Below, one piece after another: positions 34,662-44,224 of a DNA stretch of 64,000 bases. Origin of the DNA: Lutibacter sp. (GTDB taxonomy: Bacteria; Bacteroidota; Bacteroidia; Flavobacteriales; Flavobacteriaceae); assembly GCF_016342705.1 (NCBI RefSeq), contig NZ_JAEINV010000015.1, positions 1 through 64,000 of the forward strand, given 5' to 3'. The position numbers and the translations under genes are program-made. Position 1 is the stretch's first letter. Every line of letters starts with the position of its first letter. The notes under the pieces were generated by a model. The model was given only the letters and a program-made list of their open reading frames with translations, did no database searches and was not told the origin of the DNA.

Positions 34662-36881
34662 TTAATGTTTATAAATTCTGTCTACAGAATCAATTCCTTC
34701 AATTTTTTTAATGCTATCACTTAATTTTTGCAACTGACTTTTATTTTGAACGCTTACTGTAATTTTTCCATCAAAAATGCCATCTATACCTGATATATTT
34801 AAACTTAAAATATTTACACTCATGTTTTTTGAAATAATTTGTGTTATTTCATTCACCATTCCCACATGGTCAACTCCATGAATTTTTAAAATTACTTTAA
34901 ATTCTTGTTTAGAAGAATCAATCCATTTGGCTTGAATAATTCTATATGCATAATTTGCCTGTAAACTTATAGCGTTTGGACAATCTTTTTTATGCACTTT
35001 TATTCCATCATTAATAGTTACAAATCCAAAAACTTTATCTCCAGGTATAGGGTTGCAGCAAGGAGACATTTTAAAATCTAAACGTTCTTCTTCACTACCA
35101 AAAACTAAAGAATCATATTTATCAACAATTTCATCTTTGTCTACAGCTTCAGGATTCTGAGCACTTCTTTTTATTCTATTTTTAAAGAAATTTACAAATG
35201 CATTGTTTCTATGTGAAACAAAATCTTTTAATTCATTATTATCAATAGAACCGTTACCCATTCTATAAAATAAATCTAAGCTTGTTTTTAGTTTAAAGAA
35301 AACCACCAATTCATTAACTACTTTTTCATTTAAAGTGATTTTTAAATGTCGAAGTTTTCTAGTTAAAACTTCCTTTCCTTCTTCAGCTATACTTTTTTGT
35401 CCTTCTTTTAGCGCACTTTTAATACGTGTTCTTGCTCTTGCTGTTACAACAAAATCTAACCAACCAACGTTTGGTTTTTGATTTTTTGAAGTAATTATTT
35501 CTACCTGATCACCACTAAATAATTCTTGGCTTATTGGTTTTAATTTTCCATTTATTTTAGCTCCTCTACAGTTCATACCTACTTGGGTATGAATTGAAAA
35601 AGCGAAATCTAAAGCAGTTGCATTTTTTGGCAACGCTTTTAATTCTCCGTTTGGAGTGAATATAAATATTTCCTTCGCGTATAAATTTAACTTAAAGTCC
35701 TCAACAAAGTCAATAGCGCTACTATCTTGATTTTCAAATGTTTCCTTAATTTTATTTAACCAATTATCTAATCCGCTTTCTCGTTCATTTTGGTTTTTAT
35801 ATTTGTAATGAGCAGCATATCCTTTTTCGGCAATTTCATCCATTCTTGAAGATCTAATTTGAACTTCAACCCATTTACCTTGCGGTCCCATAACAGTAAT
35901 GTGTAACGATTCGTATCCTGTAGATTTAGGTTGACTAATCCAATCTCGCATTCTACTTGGGTTGGGCCTAAAGTGATCTGTTACAATAGAATATATTTTC
36001 CAAGCATCAAATTTTTCATTTTTTTCAGATGATTTATAAATAATTCTAATAGCAAATTTATCGTAAATTTCTTCGTAAGAAACTCCTTGAGAAAGCATCT
36101 TTTTTCGGATAGAATAAATAGATTTTCTTCGTCCTTTTATAAAATAATCAAAACCTTCTTTATCTAGTGCTTCTTTAATAATGCTTGAAAAACCCTCAAT
36201 GTATTGATCTTGTAAATCTTTATTTAACCTTATTTTATCTTGAATTTCACCGTAAACCTCAGGTTCTGTATATTTTAATCCTAGGTTTTCTAATTCTGTT
36301 TTAATATTATATAAACCTAAACGATGTGCTAATGGTGCATAAATGTAGAGTGTTTCAGAAGCAATTTTTAATTGTTTATCAGTTGGCATTGCATCCATTG
36401 TTTGCATATTATGCAATCTATCCGCAATTTTAATTAAAATAACGCGTACATCATCGTTTAAAGTAAGTAACATCTTTCTGAAATTTTCTGCTTGCACAGA
36501 TGCATCCTGATCTTTCTTTAAATGTGATATTTTCGTTAATCCATATACAATTTTAGCTACACTCTCACCAAATAAGCGCTCAATGTCTTCAGTGGTATAA
36601 TCCGTATCTTCAACAACATCATGCAGTAATGCTGAAACAATAGATGTAGTATCTAATCCAATCTCATACGCTACAATTTTAGCAACAGCTATTGGATGAT
36701 AGATATAAGGTTCACCAGTTTTTCGTCTTTGAGAGCTATGTGCTTCCACAGCCATATCAAAGGCTTTTCTAATTTCCTTTTTATCTTCATCAGTAAAAGT
36801 TTGATAAGCGCCTTGTAAAAGGTCTTTATAACGCCTAGCAATCTCTTTATTTTCTTCTTCGGAGCTAATAGTGTATGCCAT
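34662..36881 (-). CDS. Bifunctional (p)ppGpp synthase/hydrolase (RelA/SpoT)
   Basis: 739 residues. The order is hydrolase HD domain (about 45-200, HD at 87-88 in LLHDVVEDTDYT), synthetase domain (about 240-370, with RRKSIYSIRKKM and STGYESLHITVMGP), TGS domain (about 405-465) and a C-terminal ACT domain from about 665. The intact HD motif and synthetase residues suggest both making and breaking of (p)ppGpp, as in Rel-type enzymes. CCNPIPGDKVFGF is the conserved Cys pair of the zinc-finger-like domain. Confidence 0.96.
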   Translation of the reverse strand: MAYTISSEEENKEIARRYKDLLQGAYQTFTDEDKKEIRKAFDMAVEAHSSQRRKTGEPYIYHPIAVAKIVAYEIGLDTTSIVSALLHDVVEDTDYTTEDIERLFGESVAKIVYGLTKISHLKKDQDASVQAENFRKMLLTLNDDVRVILIKIADRLHNMQTMDAMPTDKQLKIASETLYIYAPLAHRLGLYNIKTELENLGLKYTEPEVYGEIQDKIRLNKDLQDQYIEGFSSIIKEALDKEGFDYFIKGRRKSIYSIRKKMLSQGVSYEEIYDKFAIRIIYKSSEKNEKFDAWKIYSIVTDHFRPNPSRMRDWISQPKSTGYESLHITVMGPQGKWVEVQIRSSRMDEIAEKGYAAHYKYKNQNERESGLDNWLNKIKETFENQDSSAIDFVEDFKLNLYAKEIFIFTPNGELKALPKNATALDFAFSIHTQVGMNCRGAKINGKLKPISQELFSGDQVEIITSKNQKPNVGWLDFVVTARARTRIKSALKEGQKSIAEEGKEVLTRKLRHLKITLNEKVVNELVVFFKLKTSLDLFYRMGNGSIDNNELKDFVSHRNNAFVNFFKNRIKRSAQNPEAVDKDEIVDKYDSLVFGSEEERLDFKMSPCCNPIPGDKVFGFVTINDGIKVHKKDCPNAISLQANYAYRIIQAKWIDSSKQEFKVILKIHGVDHVGMVNEITQIISKNMSVNILSLNISGIDGIFDGKITVSVQNKSQLQKLSDSIKKIEGIDSVDRIYKH

Positions 36882-36925
36882 GTTTTAAAAATAATACTTT
36901 AAACCAATTAAACAATGCCTAACAA

Positions 36926-38158
36926 CTATTTTTTTAAATTTAAAATACGTTGCAATAAAGTTGGGTGTGAATAGTGAAATTTCACATAAAAACTATCTGG
37001 AGTTAAATTACTCAGACTATTTTTTGATAATTTTTTTAATGCTGAAATTAATGAATTTCCGTTAAAATTATTTTTAGCATAATCATCTGCCTGATATTCA
37101 AATTTCCGTGATAAAATATTCATTAAAAAACCTGTTATTTCTGAAATTGGACTGTATAAAATGGTAAAAGCAATTAAACCAATATGAAAGCTTGCTTGGT
37201 CAACACCTAATGCCTGAGATAAAATTGTATTCCCTATTAGTAATGACAAAATAAACAGTGTAAATCCCATTAAAAGTAACGAAGAAAACAGATTATAAAT
37301 AATATGTTTCTTTTTATAATGACCGACTTCATGCGCTAAAACAGCTACAATTTCATCAGTTTCTAAATCATTTATAAGTGTATCGTACAGCGTAATTCTT
37401 TTTTGCGAACCAAATCCAGAAAAATAAGCGTTTGCTTTTGTAGAACGTTTAGAACCATCAATCACAAAAATATTATCTATTTTAAATCCAACTTTTTTTG
37501 AAAAATTTTCAATAGCAGTTTTTAAATCTCCAGCTTCTAAAGGAGTTTGTTTGTTAAAAATAGGTACAATTAATTTTGAATAAAACAAATTCATAAAAAT
37601 TGTAAAAACAGCAATTAAAGCCCACGTATATAGCCAAAAATTAGTGGTTGTTAATTGAAAAAACCACGTAATTAAGGCTAAAATTCCTCCTCCAATAATT
37701 ACCATCATTAGCCAGCCTTTAATTTTATCGAAAATAAATGTTTTTAAGGTAGATTTGTTAAATCCATATTTTTCTTCAATTACAAAAGTTTTATAATATG
37801 AAAAGGGGATAGAAATTAAATCGCTCGCAAAAATTATAATACCAAAGAAAATTAATGTAATGACAATTTGATGATTAGAGATACTTTTGGCAATAGTATC
37901 TACAAATGCAAAACCATCAAAAATAAAAAATAATAGCGTAGTCAAAATAGAAAAACCACTTACAATTGTTGAAAATGCATGATTTTCTTTTTTGTATGCT
38001 TGTGATTTTTTATATTCTTCCTCATTATAAATTCCATCTAATTCTTTTGGAATAGGATCGTTAAAATGTTTTGCATTTAAATAATCTAAATACGTGTCAA
38101 AAAGATACTTAATAAGTATTATTCCAATTAACATATAAAATACTATCGTAGGGTTCAT
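36926..38158 (-). CDS. M48 family membrane metalloprotease (Ste24/CAAX protease type)
   Basis: 410 residues, several membrane segments (about 1-20, 65-85, 100-120, 150-200, 295-350). The zinc motif is HEVGH within VLAHEVGHYKKKH (near 275), and a downstream Glu lies in RKFEYQADDYA. The overall layout is that of Ste24-type proteases, and in bacteria these act on membrane proteins for quality control. It lies 7 bases after the RNA methyltransferase gene. Confidence 0.92.
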   Translation of the reverse strand: MNPTIVFYMLIGIILIKYLFDTYLDYLNAKHFNDPIPKELDGIYNEEEYKKSQAYKKENHAFSTIVSGFSILTTLLFFIFDGFAFVDTIAKSISNHQIVITLIFFGIIIFASDLISIPFSYYKTFVIEEKYGFNKSTLKTFIFDKIKGWLMMVIIGGGILALITWFFQLTTTNFWLYTWALIAVFTIFMNLFYSKLIVPIFNKQTPLEAGDLKTAIENFSKKVGFKIDNIFVIDGSKRSTKANAYFSGFGSQKRITLYDTLINDLETDEIVAVLAHEVGHYKKKHIIYNLFSSLLLMGFTLFILSLLIGNTILSQALGVDQASFHIGLIAFTILYSPISEITGFLMNILSRKFEYQADDYAKNNFNGNSLISALKKLSKNSLSNLTPDSFYVKFHYSHPTLLQRILNLKK

Positions 38159-38165
38159 TTTTTTG

Positions 38166-38969
38166 TTATTTAATTAATTGTCGTTGGCGAACTCCTTCAA
38201 ATAAAATAATTGCTGCACTAACTGAAACATTCATAGAATCTATGGCTCCACGCATTGGAATTATAATGTTTTTTGTGGTGTTCTTTAGCCATTCATTGGT
38301 TAAACCTGTATCTTCCGTTCCAACAACTATAGCGCTTGGCTGAGTATAATCAATAGTTTGATATTCTACAGAAGCAGTTAAAGCAGCCCCGTACATATTT
38401 ATATTTTTTTGTTTTAAAAAATCGATAATTTCTTCGGTTGTTCCAGTTGCAATATTTATGGTAAAAATACAACCTACACTGCTTCTTATAATGTTTGGAT
38501 TGTACATATCCGTTTTTGGATTTGCAATTAAAACAGCATCAATTCCTGCAGCATCTGCTGTACGTAATAAAGCTCCAATATTTCCAGGTTTTTCAGGTGC
38601 TTCAGCCACTAAAATTAAAGGGTTTTTAGTTGTTAGTTGAAGCTCTTTTATTGAAAGGTTTTTAAATTTTACAACAGCAATTACGCCTTCTGTGGTATCG
38701 CGAAGCGCTAATTTTTTATATACGTCACTTGAAATTTCTATGATTTCAATATCATTATTAGTTAAAATGTCAACTAATAATTCTTCTTTTAAAATTGAAG
38801 TGTCAATTAGCAAATTTTCAATTATATAACCTCCTTTTAAGGCTAAAATAATTTCGCGTAAGCCTTCAACCAAAAAAGTTTGATTTTTTTTTCTTGTACG
38901 CGATTTTTCCTTTAGTTGTACTAATTCTTTTATATATGAATTTTGAGTACTTGTAATCACTTTTTTCAT
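38166..38969 (-). CDS. SpoU-family RNA 2'-O-methyltransferase, RlmB-like
   Basis: 267 residues. The N-terminal substrate-binding domain (RTRKKNQTFLVEGLREIILA) is followed by the SPOUT fold with PGNIGALLRTADAAGIDAVL, VVGTEDTGLTN and IPMRGAIDSMNVSVSAAIIL, the three SpoU motifs. It probably methylates rRNA; which nucleotide cannot be told. It is upstream of the M48 protease and likely in one unit with it. Confidence 0.92.
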   Translation of the reverse strand: MKKVITSTQNSYIKELVQLKEKSRTRKKNQTFLVEGLREIILALKGGYIIENLLIDTSILKEELLVDILTNNDIEIIEISSDVYKKLALRDTTEGVIAVVKFKNLSIKELQLTTKNPLILVAEAPEKPGNIGALLRTADAAGIDAVLIANPKTDMYNPNIIRSSVGCIFTINIATGTTEEIIDFLKQKNINMYGAALTASVEYQTIDYTQPSAIVVGTEDTGLTNEWLKNTTKNIIIPMRGAIDSMNVSVSAAIILFEGVRQRQLIK

Positions 38970-38992
38970 ACTGCAAACTTAATTTAAATTGC

Positions 38993-40066
38993 TTATAATT
39001 CGTTATTTTTATAGTAATTTACAAGTAGTACTACCATTTTACTGTAGCTTTTAATTCCGTCTTCTTGATTGTTCGCTTTTAAAAAATTATCATAAAAAAT
39101 TTCGAAATATTTTTCAGACCAATTTTGATATAATTCCCAAAAATCTTGATTTTGTTGTAAATCTTTTAAAATTCCAACATTTAGTAGCGCTTTTAATTCT
39201 TCAAACTTTTCTGGACTAGTATAAAATAGTTCATTTAAACAATAACGCAACGCATTTAAATAGGCGCCATATTGAAAATATTTGTCAGATGAATTAATGC
39301 CCGCCAAATAACCAACAAAATTAGCTTCGCTTTCTGGTCCAATTCCAATTTGATGCGCCAATTCATGACAAACCGTTGCTGTATATGTGTTTTTTGGAAT
39401 TAAATAATTAACCTGAGCTTCATTAGTAAACGGATTTAAATAGCCTGCAAAACCCATATAAGCTAAAGGAACACTAAATAAGGAACTTTTAACATGTAAC
39501 TTTTGATGTTTGAAATCAGGAAGGTTTTGCTGAAACTCATTATAAACTAAATAAGATTTCTCTCTAATTTCCTTTTTAGTAGCTGGGTTATCAATTAAAA
39601 TAGTATCATTTTTTGTGATTGAAATATGAGTTTCATTCAGTTTTGTAATTAATCGTTTTGTGAAAAGCTCTAAATCATTAGAAGAGTAGGGTTGAATGTC
39701 AATTTTTAATTTTTCTGAAATACGGATTCTATAATAATTTAAACCCCAATTAAAATGAAATACAAAAAATACTATTGAAATAATTGCGCCAAGTTTCCAT
39801 AAACTCTTCTTAGCATTAAAAGTTTTCTTTTTAATTGAATTTACCAGTTGTTTAATCAAATAAAGAATTAATAGTAAGTACAAAATATCTCCTATTGAAA
39901 AAGGAATCCAGCCCAATAAAAATTGATAAATTTTATTTAAAAATACATATAACCCGTTAGAATAAAACCTTTCAATATAATTTGGAAATTTGCTAATTAA
40001 TTGTACAAATGCCCATTGCATAACTAATAAAAGGACTAAAATTTTAGATATTTTTTTTTGTTCCAT
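38993..40066 (-). CDS. DUF3810 putative membrane zinc peptidase
   Basis: 357 residues. Three membrane segments lie in the first 110 residues. A zinc-protease-like motif, CHELAHQIGIGPESEANFVG (near 230), gives HExxH plus a downstream Glu, the gluzincin pattern. This matches the family called DUF3810, which has no tested substrate. It lies 23 bases upstream of the RNA methyltransferase gene on the same strand. Confidence 0.88.
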   Translation of the reverse strand: MEQKKISKILVLLLVMQWAFVQLISKFPNYIERFYSNGLYVFLNKIYQFLLGWIPFSIGDILYLLLILYLIKQLVNSIKKKTFNAKKSLWKLGAIISIVFFVFHFNWGLNYYRIRISEKLKIDIQPYSSNDLELFTKRLITKLNETHISITKNDTILIDNPATKKEIREKSYLVYNEFQQNLPDFKHQKLHVKSSLFSVPLAYMGFAGYLNPFTNEAQVNYLIPKNTYTATVCHELAHQIGIGPESEANFVGYLAGINSSDKYFQYGAYLNALRYCLNELFYTSPEKFEELKALLNVGILKDLQQNQDFWELYQNWSEKYFEIFYDNFLKANNQEDGIKSYSKMVVLLVNYYKNNEL

Positions 40067-40190
40067 AATTCAAAAATAATGAATTAAAAAAGAGTTTCAC
40101 ATAAAAATAGTTATTAACAATTAACCTACTTTTCAACAAAATATGTGTAAAAAATATTAAAAAAACAATGTTTATTCACCTATTAAAATT

Positions 40191-40198
40191 TACATTTG
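40191..40198 (+). promoter_or_regulatory. -7 box TACATTTG upstream of dnaB
   Basis: A perfect TAnnTTTG box about 105 bases before the dnaB start. No clear TTTG -33 element is placed at the expected distance. Confidence 0.5.
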
Positions 40199-40303
40199 CT
40201 TTTGTTGAAATAGAAAAAATATTGCGCTAATTTTTAGCATAATATTTTGTATATTAAGCAATATAAATAGAAGTTAAATTCAGTTAAAAGTTAAAAATAT
40301 CTA

Positions 40304-41827
40304 GTGAAAAATTTACAACCTATTCCATCAAAATCCCTAAAGAAAAGTACTGTTATTAGCCTTGAAAAAGGTAAAATTCCTCCGCAAGCTATTGAATTAG
40401 AGGAAGCTGTATTAGGAGCTATGATGATTGATAAAAAGGGTGTTGATGATGTAATTGATATTTTACATCCTGAAGCTTTTTACAAGGAAGGGCATCAATT
40501 TATTTATGAAGCTATTTATTCACTATTTCAAAATTCCGAACCTACCGATTTATTAACGGTTTCAAATCAATTGCGAAAAACAGGGCATTTAGAAGTGGCT
40601 GGCGGCGATTTTTACTTGGTTGGTTTAACTCAAAAAGTTTCATCTTCTGCACATATTGAATTTCACGCTCGAATTATTCTTCAAAAATATATTCAACGCA
40701 AGTTAATTTCTATTTCTTCTGAAATAATTGAAGAATCTTATGATGAAACTGTAGATGTTTTTGATTTATTAGATTCTGCTGAAACCAAACTATTTGAAGT
40801 TACGCAAGGAAACTTAAAAAAAGGTTCTGAAGACGCTCAAGGATTAGTAAATCAGGCGATTAAAAAAATTCAAGAAATTTCTAATAAACAAGGAATGAGT
40901 GGTATAGCCACTGGTTTTACACGTTTAGATGAATTAACTTCGGGTTGGCAACCTTCAGATTTGGTAATTTTAGCTGCACGTCCTGGTATGGGGAAAACTG
41001 CGTTTGTAATGTCTATGGCAAAAAATATGGCGATAGATTTTGATGAACCTGTTGCAATATTTTCGTTAGAGATGTCGTCAGTTCAGTTAATAACACGTAT
41101 GATTTCTAGTGAAACTGGAATTTCTTCAGGAAAATTAAGAAAAGGAAATTTAGAACCACACGAATGGGAACAATTAAACGTAAAAGTAAAAAACTTATCG
41201 AAAGCTCCTATGTTTATTGATGATACACCTTCTTTATCAATTTTTGATTTACGTGCAAAAGCACGTCGTTTAGCATCACAACATGGTATAAAAATTATAA
41301 TTATTGATTATTTACAATTAATGACTGCTGGAACTTCTCAAAAAGGAGGAGGGAATAGAGAACAAGAAATTTCTACTATTTCTCGAAATTTAAAAGCACT
41401 TGCCAAAGAATTAGCAATTCCGGTTATTGCACTTTCTCAGTTATCTCGTGCTGTTGAAACACGTGGAGGAAGTAAAAGACCATTGTTATCAGATTTACGT
41501 GAATCTGGAGCAATTGAGCAAGATGCGGATATTGTATCGTTTATTTACCGTCCTGAATATTACGGACTTACAGAGTGGGATGATGAAGAAAGAACTCCTT
41601 GTGAAGGGCAAGCTGAGTTTATTGTTGCAAAACACAGAAATGGAGGTTTGGATAATATTCGTTTAAAATTTACTGGGCATTTAGCACAATTTAGTAATTT
41701 AGATGAGGATTATGGAAATGAATTTCATTCTAAAATGAATAGTGCCATTTCTCAAAGTAATATTCCATCAGCAGAAGATGCTTTTGGAGCTCCTGATAAT
41801 TTTGATGATGATGATGTACCTTTTTAA
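40304..41827 (+). CDS. dnaB: Replicative DNA helicase DnaB
   Basis: 507 residues. It unwinds DNA at the fork as a hexamer and works downstream of PriA. The N-terminal DnaB domain (about 25-130, with LEEAVLGAMMIDKKGVDDVI) is followed by the RecA-like core with Walker A ARPGMGKTAFVMSM (near 225) and IIIIDYLQLMTAG. The start is GTG: no ATG lies before the conserved LEKGKIPPQAIELEEAVLGA region. No intein is present. The gene was moved away from the DnaB-PriA order of other phyla. Confidence 0.97.
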   Translation: MKNLQPIPSKSLKKSTVISLEKGKIPPQAIELEEAVLGAMMIDKKGVDDVIDILHPEAFYKEGHQFIYEAIYSLFQNSEPTDLLTVSNQLRKTGHLEVAGGDFYLVGLTQKVSSSAHIEFHARIILQKYIQRKLISISSEIIEESYDETVDVFDLLDSAETKLFEVTQGNLKKGSEDAQGLVNQAIKKIQEISNKQGMSGIATGFTRLDELTSGWQPSDLVILAARPGMGKTAFVMSMAKNMAIDFDEPVAIFSLEMSSVQLITRMISSETGISSGKLRKGNLEPHEWEQLNVKVKNLSKAPMFIDDTPSLSIFDLRAKARRLASQHGIKIIIIDYLQLMTAGTSQKGGGNREQEISTISRNLKALAKELAIPVIALSQLSRAVETRGGSKRPLLSDLRESGAIEQDADIVSFIYRPEYYGLTEWDDEERTPCEGQAEFIVAKHRNGGLDNIRLKFTGHLAQFSNLDEDYGNEFHSKMNSAISQSNIPSAEDAFGAPDNFDDDDVPF

Positions 41828-41879
41828 ACTAAAAACACCGTTAAAATACATAGCTAAAACAGTATCAAACTTAAAGTTG

Positions 41880-43124
41880 ATGCTGTTTTTTGCAATTATA
41901 TGTTCTCAAAACATGTTGGCTTCATTTATTTTAATTCCTATGGATGAAGTAACGCAAACCAATCATTTAAAAGCATATGGGATTACTTATTGGTCTTTAA
42001 ATCAAGGGAATAAAGCAAAATGGTTATTGAATTATGAAGGCGGTTCTTTTTTGTTAGAAGATAGTGAAGCTACCCGAAATGAATGTAAAATTAGAGGTGT
42101 TACTTTTCATGTTATTTCAGATACGCAGGCGTTAACAATTTTAGAAGAAATTAGCAGTCCTTCAAAAAATATGGAGGCCGTAGATTTAGAAAAAGCTCCA
42201 AAAATTGCGGTGTATTCTCCAAAAGATAAAATGCCTTGGGATGATGCAGTAACTATGGTTTTAAGTTATGCTGAAATTCCATTTGATGTTATTTATGATG
42301 AAGATGTTTTAGAAGATAAACTAATACTTTACGAGTGGTTACACTTACATCACGAGGATTTTACAGGTCAGTTTGGAAAATTTTATGGAAGTTATAAAAC
42401 GGCGCCTTGGTACATAGAACAAAAGAAAGCGGCAGAAGAATTAGCTCAAAAATTAGGTTATAAAAAGGTTTCAGAAGAAAAATTAGCAGTTTCATTAAAA
42501 ATTAGAGATTTTGTAATTGGTGGCGGATTTATGTTTGCCATGTGTTCGGCAACGGATAGTTTTGATATTTCTTTGGCCGCAGAAGGGATTGATATTTGTG
42601 AATCTATGTTTGATGGTGATCCTTCCGAAGTTGATTATCAAACTAAGTTAGATTTTAATAAAACCTTTGCGTTTAAAGATTTTACATTGGTGAGAAACCC
42701 AATGGAGTATGAGTTTTCTTCTATCGATATGACCGCAAAAAGAACTATTCAACGTACTTCAGACTATTTTTCATTACAAGAATATTCTGCAAAATGGGAT
42801 CCAATTCCAACAATGTTATGTCAAAATCACACACAATTAATTAAAGGTTTTATGGGGCAAACCACTTCTTTTGATAGCAATGAAATAAAGTCTAATGTGC
42901 TGATTATGGGTGAAATTAAATCGAACAAAGAAGCGCGCTATATTCACGGAGTTAAAGGAAAAGGAATGTTCACTTTTTATGGTGGTCACGATCCGGAAGA
43001 TTATCAACATAGAGTGGGAGATGCCAAAACTGAATTAGATTTGTTTCCAAATTCACCAGGGTACAGATTAATATTAAATAATGTGTTGTTTCCTGCAGCA
43101 AAAAAGAAAAAACAAAAAACTTAA
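41880..43124 (+). CDS. Exported protein of the family labelled 'asparagine synthetase B'
   Basis: 414 residues from ATG 41880; the frame is open back to 41742 inside dnaB, but MLFFAIICSQNMLAS is a normal signal-peptide start. I recognise the family from phrases ILIPMDEVTQTNHLKAYGIT, YEWLHLHHEDFTGQFGKFYG and GGGFMFAMCSATDSFDISLA, which are annotated in flavobacteria as asparagine synthetase B. It has neither the glutaminase Cys nor the ATP pyrophosphatase motif of AsnB, so that name is misleading. The true function is unknown. GYITYWS and a Cys/His-rich core suggest an export-associated enzyme-like fold. Confidence 0.85.
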   Translation: MLFFAIICSQNMLASFILIPMDEVTQTNHLKAYGITYWSLNQGNKAKWLLNYEGGSFLLEDSEATRNECKIRGVTFHVISDTQALTILEEISSPSKNMEAVDLEKAPKIAVYSPKDKMPWDDAVTMVLSYAEIPFDVIYDEDVLEDKLILYEWLHLHHEDFTGQFGKFYGSYKTAPWYIEQKKAAEELAQKLGYKKVSEEKLAVSLKIRDFVIGGGFMFAMCSATDSFDISLAAEGIDICESMFDGDPSEVDYQTKLDFNKTFAFKDFTLVRNPMEYEFSSIDMTAKRTIQRTSDYFSLQEYSAKWDPIPTMLCQNHTQLIKGFMGQTTSFDSNEIKSNVLIMGEIKSNKEARYIHGVKGKGMFTFYGGHDPEDYQHRVGDAKTELDLFPNSPGYRLILNNVLFPAAKKKKQKT

Positions 43125-43188
43125 AATTTGTTAATAACACGCAAATAAGTTTCTTTTATTTTTTTAGTCAAACCAACATCAAAAATGC

Positions 43189-43196
43189 TATTTTTG
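43189..43196 (+). promoter_or_regulatory. -7 box TATTTTTG upstream of transketolase half
   Basis: A perfect TAnnTTTG box 24 bases before the ATG at 43221; a matching TTTG -33 element is not visible. Confidence 0.45.
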
Positions 43197-43220
43197 CGTT
43201 TTAAAATTTAAACTATAAAA

Positions 43221-44066
43221 ATGTCAACTACACAACAACTGCAAGATTTTGCACAACAAGTACGAAGAGATATTGTGAGAATGGTTCATGCTGTAAATTC
43301 TGGACATCCGGGAGGTTCTTTAGGCTGTAATGAATTTTTAACGGTACTTTACCAAGATGTAATGGAATATTCTACAGATTTTACTATGGATGGTAAAAAC
43401 GAAGACTTATTCTTTTTATCAAACGGTCATATTTCGCCAGTTATGTATAGTGTATTGGCTAGAAGTGGTTTTTTTCCAGTATCTGAATTGGCAACATTTA
43501 GATTGTTAAACTCTCGTTTACAAGGCCATCCAACAACACATGATGGTTTACCAGGTATTAGAATTGCTTCAGGATCATTAGGTCAAGGAATGAGTGTTGC
43601 TATAGGAGCAGCTCAGGCTAAAAAATTAAATGGTGATACCAAATTAGTATATTCTTTGCACGGAGACGGTGAGTTACAAGAAGGTCAAAACTGGGAAGCA
43701 ATTATGTATGCAGCGGGTAAAAAAGTTGATAATTTAATTGCAACGGTAGATTATAATGGTCAGCAAATTGATGGATCTACAGATCACGTTTTACCTTTAG
43801 GTGATTTAAAAGCTAAGTTTGAAGCTTTTGGCTGGATTGTTTTAGAAGTTGAAAAAGGAAATGATATAGAAAGTATAAAAAATGGTTTAGCTAAAGCAAA
43901 ATCATTGACTGGAAATGGAAAACCTGTGTGTATTTTATTAAAAACAATGATGGGGAATGGTATTGATTTTATGATGCATACACATGCTTGGCACGGAAAA
44001 GCACCAAATGACGCACAATTAGAAAGTGCTTTAAACCAAAATCCAGAAACTTTAGGAGATTATTAA
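43221..44066 (+). CDS. Transketolase, N-terminal (thiamine diphosphate-binding) half
   Basis: 281 residues, only the first half of a transketolase. It holds the ThDP pyrophosphate motif GDGELQEGQNWEAIMYAA with the metal-binding Asp, the HPGGSLG start loop and HAWHGKAPN near the end. In split transketolases the other half supplies the pyrimidine domain and the C-terminus, and is usually the next gene. Here it is followed by a terminator and then bshA, so the partner must be elsewhere. The protein ends cleanly at LGDY, as natural N-halves do, so it is not a truncation. Confidence 0.93.
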   Translation: MSTTQQLQDFAQQVRRDIVRMVHAVNSGHPGGSLGCNEFLTVLYQDVMEYSTDFTMDGKNEDLFFLSNGHISPVMYSVLARSGFFPVSELATFRLLNSRLQGHPTTHDGLPGIRIASGSLGQGMSVAIGAAQAKKLNGDTKLVYSLHGDGELQEGQNWEAIMYAAGKKVDNLIATVDYNGQQIDGSTDHVLPLGDLKAKFEAFGWIVLEVEKGNDIESIKNGLAKAKSLTGNGKPVCILLKTMMGNGIDFMMHTHAWHGKAPNDAQLESALNQNPETLGDY

Positions 44067-44101
44067 TATCAATTTTATTTTTGATATTTTATTTATAGAA
44101 G

Positions 44102-44133
44102 CCTCTTTCATACTTGTTTATGAAAGAGGTTTT
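44102..44133 (+). terminator. Rho-independent terminator
   Basis: CCTCTTTCAT pairs with ATGAAAGAGG, 35 bases after the transketolase half, with TTTTAAATTTT following. Confidence 0.8.
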
Positions 44134-44224
44134 AAATTTTAAGCTATTTATAACGCATCTTTTTAAGTTATTTGTAAGATTACAGTTATATTTACGTCTG
44201 TTCAAAAACTTTTAAAATTATTAA

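Noticed and set aside
40067-40303. Origin of replication upstream of dnaB
   Set aside because: The gap is AT-rich, but no set of DnaA boxes is visible and dnaB is not an origin marker in this phylum.
41742-41879. Extended N-terminus of the 'asparagine synthetase B'-type protein
   Set aside because: It would overlap dnaB by 86 bases and reads as out-of-frame dnaB. The signal peptide begins at 41880.
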